DNA of 34,349 nucleotides, from contig JAFSQF010000044.1 in NCBI GenBank assembly GCA_017446745.1, positions 1 to 34,349 on the forward strand, in the 5' to 3' direction. Under the pieces are notes generated by a model. It was not told where the DNA came from, ran no database searches, and worked only from the letters and a program-made list of their open reading frames with translations. Position numbers and translations under genes: made by a program. Below are positions 25,206-34,055 of the stretch, in pieces. The stretch's first letter is position 1. Each line of letters opens with the position of its first letter. The stretch is from Bacteroidales bacterium. GTDB taxonomy: Bacteria > Bacteroidota > Bacteroidia > Bacteroidales > P3.

Positions 25206-25366
25206 TAAGTAATTAGTCAAATTTATTTGACATTTACGATAATTCACGGGCATTCATGGTCATTCACGTTCTATAAATAATATCTGGATAATTGCTGTTT
25301 AATTGCTGTTAATTGCTGTTAATTGCTGTTAAAAGAATATGAGCGCTAATTTTGACCGTTTACTTA
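25206..25366 (+). mobile_element. MITE-like element, copy D (full length, 161 bp)
   Basis: A complete copy, equal in length to copy A, with both inverted-repeat ends (left TAAGTAATTAG, right ACCGTTTACTTA). Joined head-to-tail to truncated copy C, it makes a 275-bp block. The 443-bp gap between the C-terminally anchored protein gene and the lipoprotein gene is filled by copies C and D plus a terminator; no gene is seen in it. Confidence 0.85.
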
Positions 25367-25403
25367 AGAAAAACTCAGTTAGGTGAAAAATATTGTGCGA
25401 AAT

Positions 25404-25438
25404 AAAAAATCCCCGAGGAACAGAGGCGTCATCAGGGA
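25404..25438 (-). terminator. Intrinsic terminator of the ECF sigma operon
   Basis: On the minus strand a stem TCCCTGA / TCGGGGA (one G-T wobble) with a ~15-nt loop is followed directly by TTTTTT. It lies 44 bp after the stop of the last lipoprotein gene and closes the four-gene operon. Confidence 0.65.
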
Positions 25439-25482
25439 CTTCTACGGAGCAGAACCGGGAGCGGTATTTATTGTATGTCAGT

Positions 25483-26640
25483 TTATTTGATACGGACGAA
25501 GCGTAGCTGGGTATCCATGATGTTCCAAATGACATAATCGTCAGTGATACGCTCAACGCCAAACGAATAGTCGGAACCGTCGGAGACGAAAATCACGCAG
25601 CTCTCGCCGCCTCCTTCCACACCAGACAACTCTCCACCCTGAATGCTGATGTCGCCATTGATGACTGGCACCATGTCGGAATTGGTCTGCACTGCAAAAA
25701 GGCCTGAGAAGGTATACGATGTGGTATCAATCGTGGAGCGGTCGACATGCATGACGATATTCATCTCGTTCTCGTCGCACACCCAGGTCTCGTACTGGCT
25801 GGTCTGAGAGAAATGCAGTTCGTCGGCAACATTTTGGTAACCATTCTGCTTGTCCATATAGAGCATAGAGAAGGAAGGGACATCGAAATTGAAGTTTTGG
25901 CAATCGGGTATCTTATAGTGGGAGGGGAAGGAATAATTATTATCCAACAGATTGCGCACAAAGAGCATTGTTGCCGCATTGTCCTCGGCAAAGCCCGAAT
26001 CGGCAGCATTGAAAGCGTTGTAGAGCACAACGCCCTGGTTGACAATGGGAAGCCAGAGGCCATTATTCTGCGAGGTGATGTAGAGTTTGCCGTTGGCGGG
26101 GTCGGCGGTGAGGAGGGTTACAAAATCCTTCGTTGAATAGTTGGCGACGAAGGTGGACATTTGCGATGATGACGAGGGGCCTATGGCATAAGCGTATCCG
26201 TTCCAGATGCCTGTCTTGTCGTCGTAGGAGATCACAACAGTGCGGCCGGCCTTTTCCATCTTGCTGCACCACGCCTTTAGCTCGTCGCGACTTGTAGTGC
26301 TAATGGACTGCTGACCGTTGTTGGAGTCCTTGCTTTTGGTGGATTTAGTCTGCTGCAGGTCGCCGGCCGAGGGGTTATAGAAAGTCACCGTGAAGCCCGC
26401 CGCCACACGGTCGCAGAACTGGTCGAGGAGGTTGTCCAGTTCCTCATCGCCCTCGACGGCCACGGCGACGGGGTCGGACATGTGGCCGGCATAGATATCG
26501 GCATTCTGGACAGAGTAGACAATGGTGGTTGTTTCCGTTGCTTCGGTGGAGTCGGTAGGCTTGCAGGCTGAGGTTAAAAAGAGGAATGCAGCGGCCACAG
26601 AAAGGATAATTGTATTGTGTTTCATGATTAAGGATTTCAT
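25483..26640 (-). CDS. Lipoprotein of unknown function, last gene of the ECF sigma operon
   Basis: A 385-aa predicted lipoprotein (380 aa if the ATG at 26625 is used) with lipobox L-T-S-A-C near residue 26. The ATG at 26640 overlaps the upstream stop (ATGA), which favours it, although the signal peptide starts more naturally at the internal M-K-H-N-T. The mature N-terminal part has V-Y-S-V-Q-N-A-D-I-Y-A-G, a Ser/Thr/Lys-rich linker, then W-C-S-K-M-E-K-A-G-R-T-V-V-I-S-Y-D-D. The C-terminal half is beta-rich with many aromatic and Asn residues. I recognise no family. Context suggests an envelope protein controlled by the sigma factor. Confidence 0.75.
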   Translation of the reverse strand: MKSLIMKHNTIILSVAAAFLFLTSACKPTDSTEATETTTIVYSVQNADIYAGHMSDPVAVAVEGDEELDNLLDQFCDRVAAGFTVTFYNPSAGDLQQTKSTKSKDSNNGQQSISTTSRDELKAWCSKMEKAGRTVVISYDDKTGIWNGYAYAIGPSSSSQMSTFVANYSTKDFVTLLTADPANGKLYITSQNNGLWLPIVNQGVVLYNAFNAADSGFAEDNAATMLFVRNLLDNNYSFPSHYKIPDCQNFNFDVPSFSMLYMDKQNGYQNVADELHFSQTSQYETWVCDENEMNIVMHVDRSTIDTTSYTFSGLFAVQTNSDMVPVINGDISIQGGELSGVEGGGESCVIFVSDGSDYSFGVERITDDYVIWNIMDTQLRFVRIK

Positions 26641-27086
26641 TTTGTGTTCATCAAAAGGTTCAGCTGATAATCGAGCAGGCTCTGATATTCAACATCGTTC
26701 TGGAGAGTATAGATACTGATTGTTTGTTTTGCCGGGGAGGCTATGACCTTGCAGCAGGGGTTGCCATCCCATGCCACACGACGTTCCGGATGGGCTGGCG
26801 CACCAATCCAGGAGGCCACGCCCTCGGAGTTGCGGATGTCGAACTCCTCAGTGCAATCCTGCCAAACCTTAGCATCGTCGGCGACGAGGATGAGGACATC
26901 GATCTTCACGCTGTCGTTGATGCGCATGCCTCTGACCTGGGAGACGGTAAGGCCATCGCGCGAGGCGTAGCGCTTATAGAGCTCTGACTGCATATCGTTG
27001 CGCGAATCAACGGCACAGCCTTGCAAAGCAAGGAGTGTGGCGGCCAGAGCGAGGAGCAGAATCAGATGATTAAAAAGAGTTTTCAT
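26637..27086 (-). CDS. Small lipoprotein of unknown function in the ECF sigma operon
   Basis: A 149-aa predicted lipoprotein: signal peptide 1-23 with lipobox L-Q-G-C and Cys24. The mature part has E-L-Y-K-R-Y-A-S-R-D-G-L-T-V-S-Q-V-R and a strand V-K-I-D-V-L-I-L-V-A-D-D. C-C pair and W-I-G-A-P-A-H-P-E-R-R-V-A-W-D are other distinctive points. The K-R-Y-A-S-R-D-G-L-T-V segment is faintly like the small DUF4252 proteins often found in such Bacteroidetes operons; this is a weak impression. Both ends overlap neighbours by ATGA, so it is translated as part of one unit. Confidence 0.72.
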   Translation of the reverse strand: MKTLFNHLILLLALAATLLALQGCAVDSRNDMQSELYKRYASRDGLTVSQVRGMRINDSVKIDVLILVADDAKVWQDCTEEFDIRNSEGVASWIGAPAHPERRVAWDGNPCCKVIASPAKQTISIYTLQNDVEYQSLLDYQLNLLMNTK

Positions 27087-27367
27087 ACTTCAGTAATTAG
27101 CATATCGTTGGCCACATCGAGCCAATGGCTGTCGGAATAGCCGCTACGGTTGCAAGCCACCGAATCGTAGGCCTGGGGGTCTGGCGACGAGGCGAACCAG
27201 ACGGAGAGGCCGACGACAGAGGCCACCATAAGCGATGCAGCGATGTTGCGGCGTTGCCGACGGCGACGGTTCCAGGCGGGGAACTGGCCGGAAAGGCGCG
27301 CCGACATTCCTTTCACCGTCTCTTGTTGCCAGAGTTTCTCAAATTCTTCGTCGGTAAGTTTTTTCAT
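27083..27367 (-). CDS. Small single-pass membrane protein, putative anti-sigma factor
   Basis: A 94-aa protein encoded directly after the sigma factor with an ATGA overlap. Residues 1-40 are charged and cytoplasmic in character (M-K-K-L-T-D-E-E-F-E-K-L-W-Q-Q-E; later R-R-R-R-Q-R-R). One hydrophobic helix follows, at about 42-60, then a short outer segment with one Cys. It lacks the H-x-x-x-C-x-x-C zinc motif of ZAS anti-sigma factors. Position, size and topology are the grounds for the anti-sigma proposal, which is inference. Confidence 0.6.
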   Translation of the reverse strand: MKKLTDEEFEKLWQQETVKGMSARLSGQFPAWNRRRRQRRNIAASLMVASVVGLSVWFASSPDPQAYDSVACNRSGYSDSHWLDVANDMLITEV

Positions 27368-27864
27368 GTCATTAATTTTCTCAGTTTTTCTTTCAGGCGC
27401 ACCAGACGGACGCTGACATTCTTGACGGACATTTGCATTTGTGCCGCTATTTCTTCGTAGGAATAGCCTTGCAGCTGCAACCGCACCAAGGAGCTGTCGG
27501 GTTCGCCGAGGGTCGCTATCTGTTCGTGGAGGCTGTCCGACAAGGAGGTATCCTCTTCTAAGAGTGTCTCTTCCACCCCTGTTTCGATTGGCACATGCCC
27601 CGGCGTTCGCCTAAGGCAGTCGATGGCAGCATTGCGTCCCACGCGCCAGATCCATGCCGCCCGCTGAACACCGTCAGGCACCTGCCATAGCTTCTCGCGC
27701 TGGTTCCAGAGCGCGAGAGCGATTTCCTGCATCAGATCTTCCACCGTGGCCTCGCGGCTGCTGAATCGACTGCTCAACCTGAAAAGCAAGCCCTTGTAGC
27801 GAGACAAGACAGCCTCGAAAGCCCTGCTTTCATCGGGCGGAGTATAGTCGTCTGGTTGCTTCAT
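27364..27864 (-). CDS. ECF-type RNA polymerase sigma factor
   Basis: A 166-aa sigma-70 family protein with only regions 2 and 4. Region 2 is at about residues 15-85: R-Y-K-G-L-L-F-R-L-S-S-R, then V-E-D-L-M-Q-E-I-A-L-A-L-W, then A-W-I-W-R-V-G-R-N-A-A-I-D. Region 4 is a helix-turn-helix near the end (L-Q-L-Q-G-Y-S-Y-E-E-I-A-A-Q-M-Q-M-S-V-K-N-V-S-V-R-L). It directs RNA polymerase to a small regulon, often including its own operon. It starts the ATGA-coupled four-gene operon, 54 bp after fcl, a gap that could hold its promoter. Confidence 0.92.
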   Translation of the reverse strand: MKQPDDYTPPDESRAFEAVLSRYKGLLFRLSSRFSSREATVEDLMQEIALALWNQREKLWQVPDGVQRAAWIWRVGRNAAIDCLRRTPGHVPIETGVEETLLEEDTSLSDSLHEQIATLGEPDSSLVRLQLQGYSYEEIAAQMQMSVKNVSVRLVRLKEKLRKLMT

Positions 27865-27918
27865 TCGTCTATAAGAACGCTAATAAGACGTAAAAAACTA
27901 CAGAGCCACGAAAAAAAA

Positions 27919-28860
27919 TCATCGGCAGGCACGAACGGGGTTGTTGAGGAAGTCGGCGTAGCTAAGGCGAATGCCTTGCTCAAGAGGTGTGGTATAGTGC
28001 CATCCCATGGCAGTGGCCTTGCTGACATCGAGGAGTTTACGGGGAGTACCGTTAGGCCTGGAAGTGTCCCATTCTATGGTGCCCTTAAAGCCTACAATAC
28101 GGGCCACCATTTCCGACAACGCTTTGATAGATATCTCTTTGCCAGTGCCGGCATTGACGGTTTCGTTGCCGCTATAATTGTTCATCAGGAAGAGGCAAAG
28201 GTCGGCAAGGTCGTCGACATACAAGAATTCGCGCAGAGGGCTGCCATCGCCCCAGCAAACCACCTTTTCAAGATGCTGCTCCTTGGCCTCGTGGAAACGA
28301 CGAATCAAAGCCGGGAGGACATGGCTATGCTCGGGGTGGTAGTTGTCGTTAGGGCCGTAGAGATTGGTGGGCATCACGCTGATGAAGTCGGTGCCATACT
28401 GTCGGTTGAGATATTCGCAATACTTAAGACCGCTGATTTTGGCGAGGGCGTAGGCCTCGTTGGTGGCTTCCAGGCTGCCGGTGAGGAGGCAGGCCTCAGG
28501 CATGGGCTGAGGGGCGAGACGCGGATAGATGCAGCTGCTGCCAAGGAACTCGAGTTTCTTCACACCATGACGCCAAGCGGCATTGATAACATTCATCTCG
28601 AGCATCATATTCTGATACATGAAATCAGCCGGGGCTTTATTGTTGGCTACGATACCGCCAACCTTAGCAGCGGCGAGAAATACATATTCCGGCTTTTCGG
28701 TGGCGAAAAAATTCTCGACATCGCTCTGGTTTGTGAGGTCGAGCTGGGCATGCGGACATGTCACGAGGTTGGAATAGCCCTGCCGTTGCAGCTGCCGCAC
28801 TATGGCGCTGCCTACCATTCCCTTATGGCCAGCAACATAGATTTTAGAGTTTTTGTCCAT
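27919..28860 (-). CDS. fcl: GDP-L-fucose synthase
   Basis: An NADPH-dependent epimerase/reductase that turns GDP-4-keto-6-deoxy-D-mannose into GDP-L-fucose. The 313-aa short-chain-dehydrogenase-like protein has [12 protein letters not shown] for dinucleotide binding and the catalytic Y-A-L-A-K (YxxxK) preceded by [26 protein letters not shown] is typical of Fcl. It follows gmd by 42 bp and completes the same pathway, presumably for surface glycans or glycoproteins. Confidence 0.95.
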   Translation of the reverse strand: MDKNSKIYVAGHKGMVGSAIVRQLQRQGYSNLVTCPHAQLDLTNQSDVENFFATEKPEYVFLAAAKVGGIVANNKAPADFMYQNMMLEMNVINAAWRHGVKKLEFLGSSCIYPRLAPQPMPEACLLTGSLEATNEAYALAKISGLKYCEYLNRQYGTDFISVMPTNLYGPNDNYHPEHSHVLPALIRRFHEAKEQHLEKVVCWGDGSPLREFLYVDDLADLCLFLMNNYSGNETVNAGTGKEISIKALSEMVARIVGFKGTIEWDTSRPNGTPRKLLDVSKATAMGWHYTTPLEQGIRLSYADFLNNPVRACR

Positions 28861-28902
28861 TTTTGAATAAAGTACGGGGTTGGAGAGAGAGAGTGTGTGT
28901 GG

Positions 28903-29955
28903 TTATTTTACGGTTTCGAGATCATGTTTCACCATAATTTTCACCAGGTCTTCAAAGCTGGTTTTTTCCGGGTCCCAGCCCAGTCGGCGTTTTGCCTTGG
29001 AGGGGTCGCCAAGGAGTTGGTCGACTTCGGCGGGGCGGAAATACTTGGGGTCGACCTCTACCAGCACCTTGCCGGTGCGTCTGTCAACGCCACGCTCGTC
29101 AACCCCACGGCCGAACCAGTTCAGCTCGATGCCAGCCTCGCGGAAAGCCAAAATGCAGAAATCGCGCACAGAATGGTAGTGGCCGGTGGCAATGACGTAA
29201 TCGTCGGGCTTGGGCTGCTGCAACATAAGCCACATGCACTCTACGTAATCGCGTGCGTAGCCCCAATCACGCAAGGCGTTGAGATTGCCGAGATAAAGCT
29301 TATCTTGGAGCCCTTTCGCGATGCGAGCTGCCGCCAAGGTAATCTTGCGGGTGACGAAGGTCTCGCCGCGGCGTTCGCTCTCGTGGTTGAAGAGGATGCC
29401 ATTACAGCAGTACATACCATAACTCTCGCGATAGTTTTTCATAATCCAGTAGGCGTAGAGCTTCGCCACGCCATAGGGGGAACGGGGATAGAAAGGGGTG
29501 GTCTCGCACTGAGGCACTTCCTGAACCTTGCCAAAAAGCTCGGAGGTGGAAGCCTGATAGATGCGGCAGGTGTTGGCAAGGCCGGCGATACGGACAGCCT
29601 CGAGGAGACGCAGAACGCCCAAAGCATCGGCATCGGCGGTGAACTCCGGGACATCGAACGACACCTTGACGTGGCTCTGCGCCGCGAGGTTATAGATCTC
29701 GTCGGGTCTTACCTCGCTGATTATGCGAATGAGCGAGCTGCTGTCGGTCATATCGCCCCAATGCAGATTCACGAGGCGGCGTTGCCGCATGTCGCGCACC
29801 CATTCGTCGAGGTAGAGATGCTCGATACGACCGGTGTTGAAGGACGAACTGCGTCGCATTATGCCATGCACTTCATAGCCTTTATCTATAAGAAATTCAG
29901 CCAAGAAAGAACCATCCTGACCTGTGATACCTGTAATGAGCGCTTTTTTATTCAT
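28903..29955 (-). CDS. gmd: GDP-mannose 4,6-dehydratase
   Basis: The first step of GDP-L-fucose synthesis, producing GDP-4-keto-6-deoxy-D-mannose. The 350-aa protein has [15 protein letters not shown] for NADP binding and R-R-S-S-S-F-N for the substrate/cofactor contact. [11 protein letters not shown] and Y-G-V-A-K hold the catalytic Thr/Glu and YxxxK. The ATG at 29955 places the beta-alpha-beta fold at residue 5. Its leader shows an 8-bp periodic TTAT motif (at 29960, 29968 and 29976). The 123-bp spacer to the ABC transporter has no other feature I can support. Confidence 0.96.
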   Translation of the reverse strand: MNKKALITGITGQDGSFLAEFLIDKGYEVHGIMRRSSSFNTGRIEHLYLDEWVRDMRQRRLVNLHWGDMTDSSSLIRIISEVRPDEIYNLAAQSHVKVSFDVPEFTADADALGVLRLLEAVRIAGLANTCRIYQASTSELFGKVQEVPQCETTPFYPRSPYGVAKLYAYWIMKNYRESYGMYCCNGILFNHESERRGETFVTRKITLAAARIAKGLQDKLYLGNLNALRDWGYARDYVECMWLMLQQPKPDDYVIATGHYHSVRDFCILAFREAGIELNWFGRGVDERGVDRRTGKVLVEVDPKYFRPAEVDQLLGDPSKAKRRLGWDPEKTSFEDLVKIMVKHDLETVK

Positions 29956-30078
29956 AGGATTATCTCTTTATTGTTTTATACATTAATAGTGCTGTAATTC
30001 AGTTTTTTTTGCTATGTGTCGCCACTATGGGACTATCATTAGGCACAATTTAATAGTGAACAATCACTTTGTCTACTA

Positions 30079-31713
30079 TCACTCCTCGGTGTGGCGGATA
30101 AGAAGAATAATATGGTCTGGTTTTAATTTATCAAGGGTTTGACGGAACTGGCGGCGAGCGGCCACATCCATCCATGCCGTGGGCTCGTCGAATATTAGCA
30201 CCGGGGCACGGGAGAAGAGCTGGCGAGCCAGAGCTATACGTTGCCACTGTCCCATGCTGAGCTCCTCGCCATGATCGAACTGGCGCCCCAGGGGGGTGTC
30301 GAGCCCCTTGCTGAGTTTTGCCACCACCCCGTCGGCGTCGGCCAATTCAAGAGCTTCGGCCAAACGGCGCGCATCGTCGGCATTGTCGACATCGCCAAAG
30401 ACTACATTCTCGCGGGCGGTGAAATAGAACTGCACATAGTCCTGAAAGATGGCACTGACATTGCGGCGCAACGTAGGCACGTCGAACTGACGGATATCGA
30501 TGCCATTTATGCGGATTGCACCCTGCTGCGGGTCGTAGAGACGCAGCAAAAGTTTGAGCAGGGTAGTTTTCCCGAAGCCGTTCTCACCCCCGATAACAGT
30601 CACCTCACCGCGACGCGCCGTGAGCGAGAAATGGCTCACGGTGGGCTGTTTCATGTCGGGATAAGAAAACGTGACATCGTCGAAACGCACCTCCTCAACC
30701 CACGCAGGAAAGGCCGTAGGATTGGCGGGCGAGAGTATGGAGGGCTTGAGTTCCAAGAACTCGAACAAGTTATTGATGAAAAGCTTATGCTCATACAGCC
30801 CGCTGATGCCTGACACCAGACTGCCGAGATAGGACTGTCCGCGCCGGAAGGCCTCGAAAAGCATAACAAAGGTACCAATAGTCAAAGCCCCGCCCACCAC
30901 GGGTTTGACGAGGAAAAAAAGCACAAGCCCGAGGGCCAAGGCCTCGACCAAAGCGGTGATGGCATCGTAGACGGCAAGACGTCGCGAGATGGCAAGCAGC
31001 TGGGTCACAAGACTACGGCGTATTTCTACATAGCAGCCGCGGAAATAATCGGCCAGCCCAAACGAACGCACCTCTTTGGCAAAATTGCGATTGGTGAGCA
31101 ACGAGCCATAGTAGTTGCTTCGACGCATCAACTGGGTGGTTTCGCGACGGAAGCGGTAAATGCGTCGCGACTTATAGAGTTTGACGCAGAAGGTGGGCAC
31201 CACGGCCACCACCATCACAACGATGACCTGCCAGGACGAAGCAAGCAGCATGGCCGCGACACCCGCCAAGGATATGACCGAGCCAACCAGCTGGACCATA
31301 TTTTCCAGAATACGTATCGGACGGAAGGCGGCCTCCTGCTGGGCTCGGTGGAAGGTGTCGTGGAACTCAGGATTATCGTAGTAGGCCATGTCGAGACGCA
31401 CCGACTGGGTCTGTATCTTGTCATTGATATAGTCAATAAGCCGCTGTGTCAGGACATCATTGTTCACTGCACTGACAACATTTATCAAGCGATTGAGAAG
31501 GGTGATAACGCAGAAAGCCAGGAGCGACTGCAGCAACAACGAATCTCGCAGCATGAAACCATCAACGGTGGCCGCTGCCGTCACTTCATCGACTATCAGT
31601 TTCAAGACATAGAGATTAGCCAATGGCAACAAACTGTTACACACTGTATAGAAAAGCTTGAGGAGAAAGCTTCTCTTGTCGCATCGCCATATTAGCTTAA
31701 AGGCTTCTTTCAT
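30079..31713 (-). CDS. ABC exporter, fused permease and ATPase (short C-terminus)
   Basis: A 544-aa half-transporter: an N-terminal six-helix membrane domain (about residues 18-320), then an ATPase domain. Walker A is G-G-E-N-G-F-G-K-T-T (K382). The Q-loop is I-F-Q-D-Y. The signature reads L-S-M-G-Q (485-489) instead of L-S-G-G-Q. Walker B is V-L-I-F-D-E, with D-loop W-M-D rather than A-L-D. The chain ends three residues after the H-loop His (I-R-H-T-E-E, His541), whereas most exporters continue for about 40 residues. No frame downstream continues the domain, so I treat the end as genuine. The substrate is unknown. Confidence 0.85.
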   Translation of the reverse strand: MKEAFKLIWRCDKRSFLLKLFYTVCNSLLPLANLYVLKLIVDEVTAAATVDGFMLRDSLLLQSLLAFCVITLLNRLINVVSAVNNDVLTQRLIDYINDKIQTQSVRLDMAYYDNPEFHDTFHRAQQEAAFRPIRILENMVQLVGSVISLAGVAAMLLASSWQVIVVMVVAVVPTFCVKLYKSRRIYRFRRETTQLMRRSNYYGSLLTNRNFAKEVRSFGLADYFRGCYVEIRRSLVTQLLAISRRLAVYDAITALVEALALGLVLFFLVKPVVGGALTIGTFVMLFEAFRRGQSYLGSLVSGISGLYEHKLFINNLFEFLELKPSILSPANPTAFPAWVEEVRFDDVTFSYPDMKQPTVSHFSLTARRGEVTVIGGENGFGKTTLLKLLLRLYDPQQGAIRINGIDIRQFDVPTLRRNVSAIFQDYVQFYFTARENVVFGDVDNADDARRLAEALELADADGVVAKLSKGLDTPLGRQFDHGEELSMGQWQRIALARQLFSRAPVLIFDEPTAWMDVAARRQFRQTLDKLKPDHIILLIRHTEE

Positions 31714-31776
31714 TTAACTGCTTAATTGTTGAACTGCTCAACTGCCAAATCATTAAATTGCAAATCATCTAATTAC
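31713..31776 (-). repeat. Octamer-periodic leader of the ABC exporter gene
   Basis: Plus-strand units: TTTAACTG, CTTAATTG, TTGAACTG, CTCAACTG, CCAAATCA, TTAAATTG, CAAATCAT, CTAATTAC. The motif AACTG or AATTG recurs at exact multiples of 8 bp. The leader fills the 59-bp spacer to the NfeD gene. Confidence 0.65.
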
Positions 31777-33128
31777 ACTCCAACTATCGGCTTCACGACA
31801 AGACTTCCATTGACATAGTCGACCACCAGCACCGGCTTTCCGGCATCGATATAGCCCATCTGAGCCACAGCATCGTAGGGTTGGCCATCGATGACAATCT
31901 TCCCTGCCGGGCGAAGGATGGACTCTGCCACACCCTGATGGCCTATCATAGAGCGGATATGCTCGTCGGCCACGGTGAACCCCTCTTTGGAGTCGACTTC
32001 TGTATTCAATGCCAAGCCGCCGAAGAGGTTGCTCTCGAAGAGTTTCTTTCCGAAATAGAGGCCAAGCAGCAGGGCAGCCACAAGCGCCAGCAGGGTAATC
32101 ATGAGACTGATGGAGATGGAGTGAGCCGACACGGCCGAGAAGTCGAGGCCATCGTTGCCAAGCATGCTGAACATCAATCCTGTGGCAAGGCATATTATTC
32201 CTGAGATGCCGGCGACACCGAAGCCCGGAATAATGAATATCTCTAAGATGATGAGCACTATACCCACGAAGAAGAGTATTATTTCCCAATAGGATGCGAG
32301 ACCCTCGAGATAAAGAGGGGCGAAATAAAGTGCCGCAGCTATTAGAGCCAAAATCAGGGGGAAGCCTATGCCCGGCTGCTGCAGCTCAAAATAGATACCT
32401 CCGATTATCAGCATGATAAGGATGCCCGACACTATGGGATTAACAAGGAAACCTATAACCTTATCGATGAACGTATAGCGTTGTTCGTGGAGCGAATACT
32501 TCTCAATGCCGGCATGCTTAAGCAACTCGTGAAGACTCTCGACTTCGGCCTCGCAGTAGCCATGTTCTATAGCCTCGGCTGTGGTGAACGTCAACACCTT
32601 GCCACTGTCGCAAATACCCTCTACATAGATATCTGGATCCACCATGGCTTGTGCTATGTCAGGCCGGCGCCCTTTGGCTTCCGCGGTGGTGCGCATCAAC
32701 GACCGCATATAGCTTTGGTACTTGTCGGGCTGGACGGCTCCAGTCTGGTCGACAACGGTAGCGGCACCTATCGATGAGCCGCTGTGCATGAAAATAGAAT
32801 CGCACGCCAGGGAGATGAGGGCGCCTGCCGATGCCGCATTATTGTCGATATATGCCCATACGGGTATGGGCGACTGCAGAAAGGCTGTGCGGATCTTGTC
32901 GGCATCGTCAAGGGTTCCTCCAAAGGTATTGATATGTACCACTATAAGATTGGCTTCCATTTCCTTTGCCTCTTGCAAGGCTTTCTCTACCCGCAACGAT
33001 GCGGGGGGCGCAATCTCCTCATCAATATGGAAATAGTACACCTTTTGCTTCTCATTTCCCGCTAAAGAATAGGCGGTCTGGAAAAAGAAAAAAGAGAAAA
33101 ATGCTGCAAATAAAAAGAAACGTTTCAT
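31773..33128 (-). CDS. NfeD-family membrane serine protease (long form, ClpP-like)
   Basis: A 451-aa protein: signal peptide (1-23), a ClpP/crotonase-like protease domain (about 28-220), four or more membrane helices (about 235-385), and a C-terminal OB-like NfeD domain. The candidate catalytic Ser is S100 in N-N-A-A-S-A-G-A. The candidate Lys is K136 in P-D-K-Y-Q-S-Y, similar in spacing to the Ser-Lys dyad known for the archaeal 1510-N protease. Relatives act in membrane-protein quality control, often with stomatin-like partners; none is seen in this window. The frame extends to 33260 inside the IMPase gene, but the ATG at 33128 gives the signal peptide. Confidence 0.88.
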   Translation of the reverse strand: MKRFFLFAAFFSFFFFQTAYSLAGNEKQKVYYFHIDEEIAPPASLRVEKALQEAKEMEANLIVVHINTFGGTLDDADKIRTAFLQSPIPVWAYIDNNAASAGALISLACDSIFMHSGSSIGAATVVDQTGAVQPDKYQSYMRSLMRTTAEAKGRRPDIAQAMVDPDIYVEGICDSGKVLTFTTAEAIEHGYCEAEVESLHELLKHAGIEKYSLHEQRYTFIDKVIGFLVNPIVSGILIMLIIGGIYFELQQPGIGFPLILALIAAALYFAPLYLEGLASYWEIILFFVGIVLIILEIFIIPGFGVAGISGIICLATGLMFSMLGNDGLDFSAVSAHSISISLMITLLALVAALLLGLYFGKKLFESNLFGGLALNTEVDSKEGFTVADEHIRSMIGHQGVAESILRPAGKIVIDGQPYDAVAQMGYIDAGKPVLVVDYVNGSLVVKPIVGV

Positions 33129-33148
33129 AGGTATTGTTCTGTTTTGTT

Positions 33149-33973
33149 TTAAAGACCAAAAGATTTGATAGCCTCCACCAACTGACTGAAAATAGCCGGA
33201 TTCGATGCCACCATCTCGGCGCCGTGGAGCCAATTGAAGCCGCCGTGGAAATCGCCGCAACGTCCGCCGGCCTTCTCAACGAGATAGGCACCGGCAGCCA
33301 CGTCGTAGGGTTTTAAGCCATACTCAAAGAAGCCATCGGCACGCCCGCAAGCCACATAGGCCAGGTCGGCAGCGGCCGAGCCCAACCGGCGCACGCCATG
33401 TGTGCCTGTCATAGTCCACTCCAACAACGACATATATTCTTTCAACTTACCGAAATCCTTGTAGGGGAAGCCCGTGGCTATCAAAGAATCATTCAAGGAA
33501 GCCGACCTCGACACCTGCATGGCTTTTCCGTTAAGGCTGGCTCCCTCCTGATCGGCAGAAGCCGAGAAGCACTCGCGGCCCCACAGCTCGTAGACCACGC
33601 CAAGCAGCATCACGGGGCGTTGCGCCTCGACGGACTGCCGGTTGTCCTGCAACGCTATAGATATACACGTCGGTGGAAAAGCATGGATGAAGTTGGTGGT
33701 GCCATCAATGGGGTCTATAATCCACGTATAACGCTCAGTACCCAAGCGTCCGGCACTACCCTCCTCGGCAATAAACCCTCCTTCGGGCAACAGCCGACGC
33801 AAGCGCTGCACGATGCGACGCTCCGACTCGCGGTCGAAGCGGGTGACGTAGTCGTGCACGCCCTTGCTCTCTGCTTCTACTCCCTCCACCTGGCGTCGTT
33901 CCTGAACCAACCACTCGCCAACCTCGCTGGCAAGCTCGCTAATCTCATGACATAAAAATCGTGTGTCTATCAT
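33149..33973 (-). CDS. Inositol monophosphatase family protein
   Basis: An Mg2+-dependent, Li+-sensitive-type sugar phosphatase of 274 aa. Metal-binding motifs: E70-E71 in F-I-A-E-E-G; W-I-I-D-P-I-D-G-T-T-N-F with D87 and D90; and late K-P-Y-D-V-A-A-G. G-S-A-A-A-D-L-A-Y-V-A is also typical. The true substrate may be inositol phosphate, another sugar phosphate, or a SuhB-like regulatory role; sequence alone does not decide. It starts the IMPase-NfeD-ABC run, 20 bp ahead of NfeD. Confidence 0.92.
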   Translation of the reverse strand: MIDTRFLCHEISELASEVGEWLVQERRQVEGVEAESKGVHDYVTRFDRESERRIVQRLRRLLPEGGFIAEEGSAGRLGTERYTWIIDPIDGTTNFIHAFPPTCISIALQDNRQSVEAQRPVMLLGVVYELWGRECFSASADQEGASLNGKAMQVSRSASLNDSLIATGFPYKDFGKLKEYMSLLEWTMTGTHGVRRLGSAAADLAYVACGRADGFFEYGLKPYDVAAGAYLVEKAGGRCGDFHGGFNWLHGAEMVASNPAIFSQLVEAIKSFGL

Positions 33974-34012
33974 TGTTGATTTGTTTATTTGTTCTTTGAT
34001 TGCATTGAAATA
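33973..34012 (-). repeat. Octamer-periodic leader of the IMPase gene
   Basis: Plus-strand units TTGTTGAT, TTGTTTAT, TTGTTCTT, TGATTGCA and TTGAAATA start immediately at the start codon (the first T is the complement of the ATG's A). Confidence 0.6.
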
Positions 34013-34055
34013 TAATTCAGCTAAGCAATCATCAAAAAATAAGTTGATACAATAA

